NCBI RefSeq assembly: GCF_017948485.1
Contig: NZ_JAFFSX010000024.1
Location: 1-64,000 of the forward strand
DNA length: 64,000 nt
Reading direction: 5' to 3'
From: Streptomyces sp. GESEQ-35
GTDB taxonomy: Bacteria; Actinomycetota; Actinomycetes; Streptomycetales; Streptomycetaceae
Numbering within the stretch: the stretch's first letter is position 1; the number at the start of each line of letters is the position of its first letter. The position numbers were made by a program, and so were the translations under genes. Below the pieces are notes generated by a model, which was not told where the DNA came from, did not search any database, and saw only the letters and a program-made list of their open reading frames with translations. Positions 20,017 to 28,827 of this stretch are shown here, piece after piece.

Positions 20017-20631
20017 GTGGCGAATCAGTCCCGCCCCAAGGTCAAGAAGTCGCGTGCCCTCGGCATCGCGCTGACCCCGAAGGCCGTCAAGTACTTCGAG
20101 GCCCGCCCCTACCCGCCGGGTGAGCACGGCCGTGGCCGCAAGCAGAACTCGGACTACAAGGTCCGTCTGCTGGAGAAGCAGCGTCTGCGCGCGCAGTACG
20201 ACGTGTCCGAGCGTCAGCTCGTCCGCGCCTACGAGCGTGCCTCCAAGGTCCAGGGCAAGACCGGTGAGGCCCTGATCATCGAGCTGGAGCGTCGTCTCGA
20301 CGCGCTGGTCCTGCGTTCGGGCATCGCCCGCACGATCTACCAGGCCCGCCAGATGGTCGTCCACGGCCACATCGAGGTCAACGGCCAGAAGGTCGACAAG
20401 CCGTCCTTCCGCGTCAAGCCCGACGACGTCGTGATGGTCCGCGAGCGCAGCCGCAGCAAGACGCTGTTCGAGGTCTCCCGCGCCGGTGGCTTCGCCCCCG
20501 ACGGCGAGACCCCGCGCTACCTCCAGGTGAACCTCGGCGCCCTGGCGTTCCGCCTGGACCGCGAGCCGAACCGCAAGGAGATCCCGGTGATCTGCGACGA
20601 GCAGCTCGTCGTCGAGTACTACGCCCGCTGA
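20017..20631 (+). CDS. rpsD: 30S ribosomal protein S4
   Basis: Primary 16S rRNA-binding assembly protein, 204 residues. GTG start with AAGGAAG 5 bases upstream. N-terminal SRPKVKKSRALG, the RLLEKQRLRAQY segment and the C-terminal S4 RNA-binding motif (RLDALVLRSG, VVHGHIEVNGQKV) are intact. There are no zinc-binding Cys at the N-terminus, so this is the C-minus form. Stand-alone gene with a long leader; convergent with the NTPase gene. Confidence 0.96.
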   Translation: MANQSRPKVKKSRALGIALTPKAVKYFEARPYPPGEHGRGRKQNSDYKVRLLEKQRLRAQYDVSERQLVRAYERASKVQGKTGEALIIELERRLDALVLRSGIARTIYQARQMVVHGHIEVNGQKVDKPSFRVKPDDVVMVRERSRSKTLFEVSRAGGFAPDGETPRYLQVNLGALAFRLDREPNRKEIPVICDEQLVVEYYAR

Positions 20632-20664
20632 TCAACCAGCGGCGGTCGTAGCACCACCTGCGCA

Positions 20665-22809
20665 TCAGCCCGCCGTCTCCCCGCCCTTCCGGGTGGGCGA
20701 GGCGGCGGGCTCGCGCGTGTCCGAGGCTCCCCGCCCGTGCCGTGCCGGACCACGCGGCGTCGGCAGGGCGGGCAGGGGCCGCCCGAGTGCCCGGTTCACC
20801 GCCGTCTTCCTGCCGAGCCGGGCACCGTCCCGTACGCACTCCTCGTACCGCCGGTCGCCGAGGTCCTCCCGGGCCATCGCCTCGCACAGCTGGTGCGGCG
20901 CGTTGTAGTGGGCCGAGCCGAACAGCCGCAGGCCCACCGAGGGCCACATGCCGGCCGCCGCGCCCTGGAGCACGGCCGCCTCCGCCGGGTCGCCCTCGGA
21001 GGCTGTGACCAGGGCCAGCAGTTCGATCGTCAGCACCGAGCCCAGCAGGTCGTGGAAGGCGTGGGCGCTGCCCAGACATTCCGTGAGCAGACCGCGGGCC
21101 CGCGCCAGGTCTCCGTCGCTCCAGGCCGCGTACCCGAGGACGTACAGCGCATACGCCCCGGCCCATCGCTCGCCGTGGTCCTCGCAGACCCGGCGGACGT
21201 CCTCGCACAGCCGCACCGCGTCCGGCAGATCGCCCTGGAACGCCCGCGTCATCGCCAGCTCGACCTGGCCCATCAGCACGTTGCTGTTGAGCTCGCCGAT
21301 CTCCTGGTAGCGGTCCAGCGCCGAGCGCAGCAGCGTTTCCGCTCGCTCCATGTCGTCCGTGACCAGGGCGAGGCAGCCGGTGCGATGCTCGGCGTACGCC
21401 ACTGCCGTGGGGTGCGCGGCGCGCTCCGCCTCCTCCCGGCACTCCTGGAGCGCGGCCAGCGCGGGCACCGTGTCGCCCTGGAGGATCGCCACGTAACCGA
21501 GCACCCACAGCGCCTTCAGCCGGGACTGCTCGTGGCCCGAGTCCAGTTGGACCGCCTGCTCCAGCCAGTGCCGGCCCTCCGACAGCCGGCCACAGCCCGC
21601 CCAGCAGAACCACAGCGAGCCCGCCAGGTACTGGCCCAGATGTACGTCGTCCGGTTCGCCCAGACAGTGCTCCAGGGCGGAGCGCAGATTCGGCAGCTCC
21701 GCCTCGACGCGCGCGGCGACCTCGCCCTGGCGCGGTGAGAACCAGTCGAGCTCGCACCAGGTCGCGAGGCCGATGTACCAGTCGCGGTGCCGCCGCCGCA
21801 GCCGGTCGGCGTCCCCGGTCGCCTCCAGCCACTCGGCGCCGTACGCCCGGACCGTGTCCAGCATCCGGTAGCGCACGCCGGTCGCCGTCTCCTCGCGTGC
21901 GACCACGGACTGGGCGATCAGCTCCGTGAGGGCGTCGAGGACGTCGTCGGCGTGCAGGCCCTGGCCGCTGCACACGTACTCGACGGCCTCCAGGTCGAAC
22001 TGTCCCGCGAACACCGAAAGACGCGACCACAGCAACCGCTCCTCGGGCGTGCACAGTTCATGGCTCCAGCCGATCGCCGTGCGCAGCGTCTGATGGCGCG
22101 GCGGAGCATCCCGTCCGCCGCCGGTCAGCAGCCGGAACCGGTCGTCGAGCCGCTCCAGCAACTGCCCCGGAGACAGCGCCCGCAGCCGCCCCGCCGCCAG
22201 CTCGATCGCCAGCGGGATCCCGTCCAGACGCCGGCAGAGCTCCCGTACGTCCGGATCGTCCCGCACCGCGACCGCGGCCCGCTCGGTGAACAGCTCGACG
22301 GCCTCGTCCTCGCCCAGCGGCGCCAGCGGCAGCACCCGCTCGCCCGCCACGGTCAGCGGTCTGCGCCCCACGGCAAGCACCCTGAGCCCCGGCGCCCGCC
22401 GCAGCAGATCGGTAACCAGCTCCGCGCACGCGTCCACCAGATGCTCGAAACCGTCGAGGACCAACAGGAGTTGACGCACGGCGAGATGCGCCAGCAGCGT
22501 CTCGCGCGGCGCACGCGTGGTGTGGTCGGTCAGCCCCAGCGCCTCTACGACGGCATGGTCGACGAACTCCGGATCGCGCACCGGCGCCAGCTCGACCCGC
22601 CACACACCGTCCCGGGGCGTGGACCGGGCGGCCGCCTGCGCCGCCAGCCGCGACTTGCCGACCCCGCCGACCCCCGTCACCGTCACCAGCCGCGAGGCAT
22701 CGAGCATCCGGGCCAGATCGGCGAGTTCGGCCGCGCGGCCCACGAACGCGTCGAGTGCCAGAGGCAGATTTCCGTGACCGGCCGTAGCGCTCGGCTGATG
22801 GTTGCACAC
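20665..22809 (-). CDS. NB-ARC/STAND-like ATPase with TPR-type C-terminus
   Basis: Resembles the NTPase-TPR half of AfsR/LuxR-type regulators. P-loop GVGGVGKSR, Walker B LLVLDGFEHL, downstream GIPLAIELAAGRL typical of these NTPases, then about 350 residues of helical repeats rich in Ala/Leu/Glu. No SARP domain at the N-terminus and no LuxR HTH at the C-terminus, so DNA binding is not evident. The last 60 residues are basic and disordered. Start uncertain: GTG 22809 (714 residues) lies near a possible promoter and needs no leader; ATG 22947 would give 760 residues. Partner and signal unknown. Confidence 0.8.
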   Translation of the reverse strand: MCNHQPSATAGHGNLPLALDAFVGRAAELADLARMLDASRLVTVTGVGGVGKSRLAAQAAARSTPRDGVWRVELAPVRDPEFVDHAVVEALGLTDHTTRAPRETLLAHLAVRQLLLVLDGFEHLVDACAELVTDLLRRAPGLRVLAVGRRPLTVAGERVLPLAPLGEDEAVELFTERAAVAVRDDPDVRELCRRLDGIPLAIELAAGRLRALSPGQLLERLDDRFRLLTGGGRDAPPRHQTLRTAIGWSHELCTPEERLLWSRLSVFAGQFDLEAVEYVCSGQGLHADDVLDALTELIAQSVVAREETATGVRYRMLDTVRAYGAEWLEATGDADRLRRRHRDWYIGLATWCELDWFSPRQGEVAARVEAELPNLRSALEHCLGEPDDVHLGQYLAGSLWFCWAGCGRLSEGRHWLEQAVQLDSGHEQSRLKALWVLGYVAILQGDTVPALAALQECREEAERAAHPTAVAYAEHRTGCLALVTDDMERAETLLRSALDRYQEIGELNSNVLMGQVELAMTRAFQGDLPDAVRLCEDVRRVCEDHGERWAGAYALYVLGYAAWSDGDLARARGLLTECLGSAHAFHDLLGSVLTIELLALVTASEGDPAEAAVLQGAAAGMWPSVGLRLFGSAHYNAPHQLCEAMAREDLGDRRYEECVRDGARLGRKTAVNRALGRPLPALPTPRGPARHGRGASDTREPAASPTRKGGETAG

Positions 22810-22818
22810 AGAACACGG

Positions 22819-22848
22819 AGCGTACTGAACCGTATTCAGTCCGTACAA
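22819..22848 (-). promoter_or_regulatory. Candidate promoter and operator for the STAND ATPase gene
   Basis: On the minus strand TTGTAC (22848-22843) and TACGCT (22824-22819) are 18 bases apart. Transcription would begin about 3 bases before GTG 22809, giving a nearly leaderless message. An inverted repeat ACTGAA-5-TTCAGT (22824-22840), with outer GTAC copies, fills the spacer and could be an operator. Confidence 0.35.
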
Positions 22849-22961
22849 TCGCTTCGCGCAACTCACGTCCACGCGGGCCGTAATCCGGTACGGAGCGGCA
22901 TGCCCGGCGCGATAGGCTCGACCCACGACTTTTCGATGTAGACGCACGTTTCAGGGAGCGG

Positions 22962-23417
22962 GTGCACACAGTGTCCGGTGGAGAGGTGGCCGGGATCCTG
23001 GTGGCCGTCTTCTGGGCGATCCTGGTCTCCTTCCTCGCCGTCGCACTGGTGAGGCTGGCCCAGACGCTCAAGGCGACCACCAAGCTCGTCGCGGACGTGA
23101 CCGACCAGGCCGTCCCGCTCCTGGCAGACGCCTCCTCGGCGGTGCGCTCCGCGCAGACCCAGATCGACCGGGTCGACTCGATCGCATCGGACGTCCAGGA
23201 GGTCACGTCGAACGCGTCCGCGCTCTCGACCACCGTCGCCTCCACCTTCGGCGGCCCCCTGGTCAAGGTCGCGGCCTTCGGCTACGGCGTGCGCCGGGCC
23301 ATCGGCGGCCGTAAGGACGACGTGCCCGCGAAGGAGCCCCGGCGTACCGTGATCGTGGGCCGCACCGTCCCGGCCGCGCGGCGGGCGAAGCGGAACAACC
23401 GGACCAAGAAGGACTGA
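22962..23417 (+). CDS. DUF948 family membrane protein
   Basis: 151 residues with one N-terminal transmembrane helix (about residues 9-32) and a helical Ala/Val/Ser/Thr-rich coiled region, as in DUF948 general-stress-like proteins. The C-terminus is basic. GTG 22962 is used; GTG 22971 (product MSGGEVAG) is equally possible because AGGGAG at 22953-22958 lies between ideal spacings for both. Forms a pair with the following DUF6167 gene upstream of alaS. Function unknown. Confidence 0.82.
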   Translation: MHTVSGGEVAGILVAVFWAILVSFLAVALVRLAQTLKATTKLVADVTDQAVPLLADASSAVRSAQTQIDRVDSIASDVQEVTSNASALSTTVASTFGGPLVKVAAFGYGVRRAIGGRKDDVPAKEPRRTVIVGRTVPAARRAKRNNRTKKD

Positions 23418-23425
23418 GGGAACCG

Positions 23426-23776
23426 ATGTTCCGCCGTACGTTCTGGTTCAGCACGGGCGTCGCCGCCGGTGTGTGGGCCACCACCAAGGTCAACCGCAAG
23501 CTGAAGCAGCTGACCCCCGAGAGCCTCGCCGCGAGCGCGGCCAACAAGGCGCTCGAGGCCGGTCACCGGCTCAAGGACCGTGCGGTGGGCTTCGCGCTCG
23601 ACGTCCGCGACGGCATGGCCCAGCGGGAGGCCGAGTTGGGGGATGCGCTGGGGATCAACGAGAACCCCGAACTTCCCGCACCCCGGCGCTTCGCCGCCAT
23701 CGAGAACCGCAACATCCCGAAGTCCGTCGACAGCGACAGGACGAGGCACTCGTACAACCGGAATGAGGACCACTGA
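23426..23776 (+). CDS. DUF6167-type conserved small protein
   Basis: 116 residues beginning MFRRTFWFSTGVAAG, with a short N-terminal hydrophobic segment (about 6-20), a central helical part and a charged C-terminus. Found next to alaS in streptomycetes. The stop overlaps the alaS start by one base (TGATG), implying coupling. No catalytic motif is visible. Confidence 0.78.
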   Translation: MFRRTFWFSTGVAAGVWATTKVNRKLKQLTPESLAASAANKALEAGHRLKDRAVGFALDVRDGMAQREAELGDALGINENPELPAPRRFAAIENRNIPKSVDSDRTRHSYNRNEDH

Positions 23777-26448
23777 TGGAGTCGGCTGAAATCCGCCGCC
23801 GCTGGTTGAGCTTCTTCGAGGAGCGCGGTCACACCGTCGTCCCTTCGGCGTCGCTCATCGCGGACGACCCGACTCTGCTCCTCGTCCCGGCCGGCATGGT
23901 GCCCTTCAAGCCCTACTTCCTGGGTGAGGTCAAGCCGCCGTACGCCCGCGCCACGAGCGTGCAGAAGTGCGTGCGCACGCCCGACATCGAAGAGGTCGGC
24001 AAGACCACGCGGCACGGCACGTTCTTCCAGATGTGCGGCAACTTCTCCTTCGGCGACTACTTCAAGGAAGGCGCCATCAAGTACGCCTGGGAGCTGCTCA
24101 CCAGCCCCCAGGACAAGGGCGGTTACGGCCTGGAGCCGGAGAAGCTCTGGATCACCGTGTACCTGGAGGACGACGAGGCCGAGCGCATCTGGCACGACGT
24201 CGTCGGTGTGCCCAAGGAGCGCATCCAGCGCCTCGGCAAGGCGGACAACTACTGGTCCATGGGCGTCCCGGGCCCCTGCGGTCCGTGTTCCGAGATCAAC
24301 TACGACCGCGGCCCCGAGTTCGGCGTCGAGGGCGGCCCGGCCGTCAACGACGAGCGGTACGTGGAGATCTGGAACCTCGTCTTCATGCAGTACGAGCGTG
24401 GCGAGGGCACCTCGAAGGAGGACTTCGAGATCCTCGGCGACCTGCCGAGCCAGAACATCGACACGGGCCTCGGCATGGAGCGGCTCGCCATGATTCTGCA
24501 GGGCGTGCAGAACATGTACGAGATCGACACCTCCATGGCCGTCATCAAGAAGGCCACCGAGCTGACCGGCGTCGAGTACGGCGAGGCCCACGACTCGGAC
24601 GTCTCCCTGCGCGTGGTCACCGACCATATGCGGACGTCCGTGATGCTCATCGGCGACGGTGTCACGCCGGGCAACGAGGGCCGCGGGTACGTCCTGCGCC
24701 GCATCATGCGCCGCGCCATCCGCAACATGCGCCTCCTCGGCGCCACCGGTCCGGTCGTCAAGGACCTGATCGACACGGTCATCGAGACGATGGGCCAGCA
24801 GTACCCCGAGCTCGTCACCGACCGGGAGCGCATCGAGAAGGTCGCCGTCGCCGAGGAGAACGCCTTCCTCAAGACGCTCAAGGCCGGCACCAACATCCTC
24901 GACACCGCCGTCACCGAGACCAAGGCCGCCGGCGGCACGGTCCTCACCGGCGACAAGGCGTTCCTGCTCCACGACACCTGGGGCTTCCCGATCGACCTCA
25001 CCCTCGAGATGGCCGCCGAACAGGGCCTGGCCGTGGACGAGGACGGCTTCCGCCGCCTGATGAAGGAACAGCGGGAGCGTGCCAAGGCCGACGCCCGGGC
25101 CAAGAAGACCGGCCACGCCGACATGGGCGCCTACCGCGAGATCGCCGACACCGCCGGCGAGACCGAGTTCATCGGCTACACCGCCACCGAGGGCGAGTCC
25201 ACCGTCGTCGGCATCCTGGTCGACGGTGTCTCCTCGCCCGCCGCCACCGAGGGCGACGAGGTCGAGATCGTCCTCGACCGCACCCCCTTCTACGCCGAGG
25301 GCGGCGGCCAGATCGGCGACACCGGCCGCATCAAGGTCGACACCGGCGCCGTCATCGAGGTCCGCGACTGCCAGAAGCCGGTCCCGGGCGTGTACGTCCA
25401 CAAGGGCGTCGTCCAGGTGGGCGAGGTCACCGTGGGCGCCAAGGCCCAGGCCTCGATCGACAACCGACGGCGCACCGCCATCGCCCGTGCCCACTCGGCC
25501 ACGCACCTCACCCACCAGGCCCTGCGCGACGCCCTCGGCCCGACGGCCGCCCAGGCCGGTTCCGAGAACCAGCCCGGCCGCTTCCGCTTCGACTTCGGCT
25601 CGCCGTCAGCCGTTCCCACGGCCGTGATGACCGACGTCGAGCAGAAGATCAACGAGGTGCTCGCCCGCGACCTCGACGTCCGCGCCGATGTCATGGGCAT
25701 CGACGAGGCCAAGAAGCAGGGTGCCATCGCCGAGTTCGGCGAGAAGTACGGCGAGCGGGTCCGCGTCGTCACCATCGGCGACTTCTCCAAGGAGCTGTGC
25801 GGCGGCACGCACGTCCACAACACCGCCCAGCTGGGCCTGGTGAAGCTGCTCGGCGAATCGTCGATCGGCTCGGGGGTGCGCCGTATCGAGGCCCTGGTCG
25901 GTGTGGACGCCTACAACTTCCTGGCCCGTGAGCACACGGTCGTCGCCCAGCTCCAGGAGCTGATCAAGGGCCGTCCGGAGGAACTCCCGGAGAAGGTCTC
26001 CGCCATGCTCGGCAAGCTGAAGGACGCCGAGAAGGAGATCGAGAAGTTCCGCGCCGAGAAGGTGCTGCAGGCCGCCGCCGGTCTCGCCGAGTCCGCCAAG
26101 GACGTACGCGGCATCGCCGTCGTGACCGGCCAGGTCCCGGACGGCACGACCGCCGACGACCTGCGCAAGCTGGTCCTCGACGTACGCGGCCGCATCCAGG
26201 GCGGGCGGGCCGTCGTGGTGGCCCTGTTCACGGTGGCGGGCGGCAAGCCGCTGACGGTCATCGCCACCAACGAGGCCGCCCGCGAGCGCGGTCTGAAGGC
26301 CGGCGAGCTGGTCCGTGCTGCCGCCAAGACCCTCGGTGGCGGCGGTGGCGGCAAGCCGGACGTCGCCCAGGGCGGCGGCCAGAACCCGGCCGCCATCGGT
26401 GACGCCGTCGACGCCGTCGAGCGCCTTGTGGCGGAAACGGCCAAGTGA
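23776..26448 (+). CDS. alaS: Alanine-tRNA ligase
   Basis: 890 residues, ATG start. Class II catalytic core at the N-terminus (RRRWLSFFEERGH, then GNFSFGDYFKEGAI and GLGMERL). The editing domain has HSATHLTHQ and CGGTHV zinc/active-site motifs. The C-terminal oligomerisation domain ends in a Gly-rich stretch and the family-typical GGGGGGKPDVAQGGG region. Overlaps ruvX by 1-4 bases. The full-length and intact motifs indicate both charging and mischarge editing. Confidence 0.97.
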   Translation: MESAEIRRRWLSFFEERGHTVVPSASLIADDPTLLLVPAGMVPFKPYFLGEVKPPYARATSVQKCVRTPDIEEVGKTTRHGTFFQMCGNFSFGDYFKEGAIKYAWELLTSPQDKGGYGLEPEKLWITVYLEDDEAERIWHDVVGVPKERIQRLGKADNYWSMGVPGPCGPCSEINYDRGPEFGVEGGPAVNDERYVEIWNLVFMQYERGEGTSKEDFEILGDLPSQNIDTGLGMERLAMILQGVQNMYEIDTSMAVIKKATELTGVEYGEAHDSDVSLRVVTDHMRTSVMLIGDGVTPGNEGRGYVLRRIMRRAIRNMRLLGATGPVVKDLIDTVIETMGQQYPELVTDRERIEKVAVAEENAFLKTLKAGTNILDTAVTETKAAGGTVLTGDKAFLLHDTWGFPIDLTLEMAAEQGLAVDEDGFRRLMKEQRERAKADARAKKTGHADMGAYREIADTAGETEFIGYTATEGESTVVGILVDGVSSPAATEGDEVEIVLDRTPFYAEGGGQIGDTGRIKVDTGAVIEVRDCQKPVPGVYVHKGVVQVGEVTVGAKAQASIDNRRRTAIARAHSATHLTHQALRDALGPTAAQAGSENQPGRFRFDFGSPSAVPTAVMTDVEQKINEVLARDLDVRADVMGIDEAKKQGAIAEFGEKYGERVRVVTIGDFSKELCGGTHVHNTAQLGLVKLLGESSIGSGVRRIEALVGVDAYNFLAREHTVVAQLQELIKGRPEELPEKVSAMLGKLKDAEKEIEKFRAEKVLQAAAGLAESAKDVRGIAVVTGQVPDGTTADDLRKLVLDVRGRIQGGRAVVVALFTVAGGKPLTVIATNEAARERGLKAGELVRAAAKTLGGGGGGKPDVAQGGGQNPAAIGDAVDAVERLVAETAK

Positions 26449-26912
26449 TGAGAAGGGGACGTCGACTCGCGATCGACGTCGGGGACGCCCGCATCGGGGT
26501 CGCCTCGTGCGACCCCGACGGGATCCTCGCCACACCGGTGGAGACGGTCCCGGGACGTGACATCCCGGCGGCCCACCGCCGACTGAAGCAACTGGTCGAG
26601 GAGTACGAGCCGATCGAGGTCGTCGTCGGTCTCCCTCGCTCCCTCAAGGGGGGCGAGGGCCCGGCCGCGGTCAAGGTCCGCGCCTTCACCCAGGACCTGG
26701 CCCAAGGGATCGCGCCGGTCTCTGTCCGACTCGTGGACGAACGTATGACCACGGTGACGGCCAGTCAGGGACTGCGCGCCTCGGGCGTGAAGTCGAAGAA
26801 GGGCCGGGCCGTCATCGACCAGGCCGCCGCTGTGATTATCCTTCAGCAGGCGCTCGAATCCGAACGGGTGTCAGGTAAAGCCCCGGGCGAGGGCGTCGAA
26901 GTGGTCATCTGA
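26445..26912 (+). CDS. ruvX: Holliday junction resolvase-like protein RuvX (YqgF)
   Basis: 155 residues, RNase H-like fold implicated in 16S rRNA 5'-end maturation and possibly junction cleavage. Motifs: RLAIDVGDARIG with the first Asp, VVGLPRSLKG, VRLVDERMTT with Glu, and DQAAAVIILQ with the last Asp. GTG 26445 gives a 4-base overlap with alaS; ATG 26448 is an alternative only one codon later. mltG follows after 122 bases. Confidence 0.92.
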   Translation: MMRRGRRLAIDVGDARIGVASCDPDGILATPVETVPGRDIPAAHRRLKQLVEEYEPIEVVVGLPRSLKGGEGPAAVKVRAFTQDLAQGIAPVSVRLVDERMTTVTASQGLRASGVKSKKGRAVIDQAAAVIILQQALESERVSGKAPGEGVEVVI

Positions 26913-26938
26913 TCGCGATACGGTAACGTTCCGCGCGA

Positions 26939-26965
26939 TGCGGCGGTGTTCGAACAGCTGCCGCA
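26939..26965 (+). terminator. Hairpin between ruvX and mltG
   Basis: TGCGGC and GCCGCA arms enclose an inner TGTTC/GAACA palindrome. It is followed by CAAAAA rather than T's, so on the plus strand it is more a leader structure than a classic terminator. Confidence 0.3.
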
Positions 26966-27034
26966 CAAAAAGAGGCGGGACGGAAGCCGAGTCGAACAGC
27001 CGCGCGACCGCCGCCTCGCGGCTCTAGGGGATCG

Positions 27035-28678
27035 ATGACTGAGTATGGCCGGGGCCAAGGCTCCGAACCGTGGCATCCGGAGGACCCGTTGTTCGGGGAC
27101 GGCGGATGGGAAGGGCAGCAGCAGGCCCCCTCGGGTCAGCAGCCTGCCTACGGCGGCCAGCCGCAGCACTATCCGCAGCAGCCGCAGCAGCCGCAGTACG
27201 GCGACTGGGGCACCGGCGATCAGGCCGGATACGGCCAGGCGCAGCAGTACCAGCAGCAGTACAACCAGCAGCAGTACGGCAACCAGGGGCACCAGCAGTA
27301 CGACGAGAACGGCTGGCCCACCGGTACACACGCCCAAGCCCCGTACCCCGACCCCGCGGACCCGTACGCCCAGCAGGCCGCGGGCTACGACGGGCAGCAG
27401 CCCGACTACTACGGCACACCGGACGCATACCCGCCGCCGGAGCCGCCGGGCAGGCGTCGCGAGGAGCCGGAGCAGCGGACCGACTGGGATCCCGGCCCCG
27501 ACCAGGGTGAGCACGCCTTCTTCGCGGGCGGGGACGATGACGACGACTCCGACGAGCCCGGGCGTGCCGACCGGCGGGGCAGGGGCGGCAAGCCCAAGAA
27601 GCGCCGCAGCGGGTGCGCCTGCCTGGTGGTCGTCCTTGTCTTCGGCGGCGGTCTGGCCGGTGTCGGGTACTTCGGCTACCAGTTCTACCAGGATCGTTTC
27701 GGCGCGGCCCCGGACTATGCGGGTGATGGCACGGGCGAGTCGGTGACCGTTGAGATCCCCAAGGGTGCGTTCGGATCCGAGATCGGGCGGCGGCTGAAAA
27801 CGGCCGGTGTCGTGAAGAGCGTCGACGCGTTCATCTCCGCTCAGCAGCAGAATCCCGACGGGGACAAGATCCAGGCGGGCGCCTACCTGCTGAAGAAGGA
27901 GATGTCCGCCGCAAGCGCCGTCGAGCTGATGCTCGACCCCAAGAGCCAGAACAACCTGATCATCGCCGAGGGCTCGCGCAACACGAGGATCTATGGGGAG
28001 ATCGACAAGCGCCTCGGGGTGGCGAGCGGTACCACAGCGAAGGCCGCGAAGGCCAAGTACAAGGACCTCGGGCTGCCCGACTGGGCGTTGGACCACCCGA
28101 ACCTGAAGGACCCGCTGGAAGGGTTCCTCTACCCCTCCAGCTACGCGGTCAGCAAGGGGCAGAAGCCGGAGACCATCCTGAAAGAGATGGTCGCCCGGGC
28201 CAACGACACGTACGAAGAGCTCGGCCTGGAGAAGAAGGCCAAGAGCCTGGGTCTCGACGGCCCCTGGGAGCTGCTCACCGTGGCGAGCCTCGCCCAGGCC
28301 GAGGGCACGAGCCATGACGACTTCCGCAAGATGGCCGAGGTCGTCTACAACCGCCTCAAGGCCGGGAACCCGCAGACGTACGGTGCCCTGGAGTTCGACT
28401 CCACGTACAACTACGTGAAGAACCAGAGCAAGATCGACCTGACGATCGCCGAGCTGAAGCAGTACAACAATCCGTACAACACGTACTACGTCAAGGGGCT
28501 GCCGCCCGGCCCCATCGACAACCCCGGCGAGGAAGCGCTCAAGGGCGCGCTCAACCCGACGAAGGACGGCTGGTACTACTTCATCTCGCTGGACGGCAAG
28601 ACCAGCAAGTTCACGAAGACGCTCGCGGAGCACGAGAAGCTGGTCGCCGAGTTCAACGAGTCCAGGAACGGCGGCTGA
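27035..28678 (+). CDS. mltG: Endolytic murein transglycosylase MltG
   Basis: Cuts nascent glycan strands at the membrane and so sets their length. 547 residues. Residues 25-135 are cytosolic and dominated by Gln, Tyr, Gly and Pro; an acidic patch and a basic KPKKRR precede the transmembrane helix (about 194-216). The extracellular YceG domain has the catalytic Glu423 in VASLAQAEG and the following VVYNRLKAG. Both LysM-like and catalytic parts look complete. ATG start. The N-terminal tail is longer than in E. coli and resembles tails of actinobacterial division proteins. aroE is the next large gene. Confidence 0.93.
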   Translation: MTEYGRGQGSEPWHPEDPLFGDGGWEGQQQAPSGQQPAYGGQPQHYPQQPQQPQYGDWGTGDQAGYGQAQQYQQQYNQQQYGNQGHQQYDENGWPTGTHAQAPYPDPADPYAQQAAGYDGQQPDYYGTPDAYPPPEPPGRRREEPEQRTDWDPGPDQGEHAFFAGGDDDDDSDEPGRADRRGRGGKPKKRRSGCACLVVVLVFGGGLAGVGYFGYQFYQDRFGAAPDYAGDGTGESVTVEIPKGAFGSEIGRRLKTAGVVKSVDAFISAQQQNPDGDKIQAGAYLLKKEMSAASAVELMLDPKSQNNLIIAEGSRNTRIYGEIDKRLGVASGTTAKAAKAKYKDLGLPDWALDHPNLKDPLEGFLYPSSYAVSKGQKPETILKEMVARANDTYEELGLEKKAKSLGLDGPWELLTVASLAQAEGTSHDDFRKMAEVVYNRLKAGNPQTYGALEFDSTYNYVKNQSKIDLTIAELKQYNNPYNTYYVKGLPPGPIDNPGEEALKGALNPTKDGWYYFISLDGKTSKFTKTLAEHEKLVAEFNESRNGG

Positions 28679-28695
28679 GGTGATGGTGCGGAATC

Positions 28696-28727
28696 TCCTC
28701 GCGTGACAAAGGATCAAGACGCGAGGA
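28696..28727 (+). promoter_or_regulatory. Perfect inverted repeat after mltG covering a ribosome site
   Basis: TCCTCGCGT (28696-28704) and ACGCGAGGA (28719-28727) pair perfectly over 9 bases with a 14-base loop. The right arm contains GAGGA, which would be the ribosome site of a small reading frame at 28732. It may act as the mltG transcript end or as a switch. Confidence 0.45.
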
Positions 28728-28731
28728 CAAT

Positions 28732-28827
28732 ATGAACCGCAAGGGTCGTCAGACAGCAGTTTTCCCGCCGCCGCAGGCCGGATGCGCGAGGCTCAAGGAC
28801 AGGTTCAATGACAGCTCGGGCAACTGA
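28732..28827 (+). CDS. Possible 31-residue leader peptide upstream of aroE
   Basis: ATG preceded by GAGGA at 4 bases; the frame reads 31 codons and ends inside the aroE start region (overlap 28808-28827). The peptide is basic and proline-containing, with no recognisable domain. Its overlap with aroE and the hairpin covering its ribosome site are the only reasons to list it. It may be chance. Confidence 0.2.
   Translation: MNRKGRQTAVFPPPQAGCARLKDRFNDSSGN

Noticed and set aside
27035..27480. Direct repeat array in the Gln-rich part of mltG as a CRISPR-like or tandem repeat
   Set aside because: The CAGCAG-type codons are irregular and stay in frame; they are coding low complexity, not a spaced repeat array.
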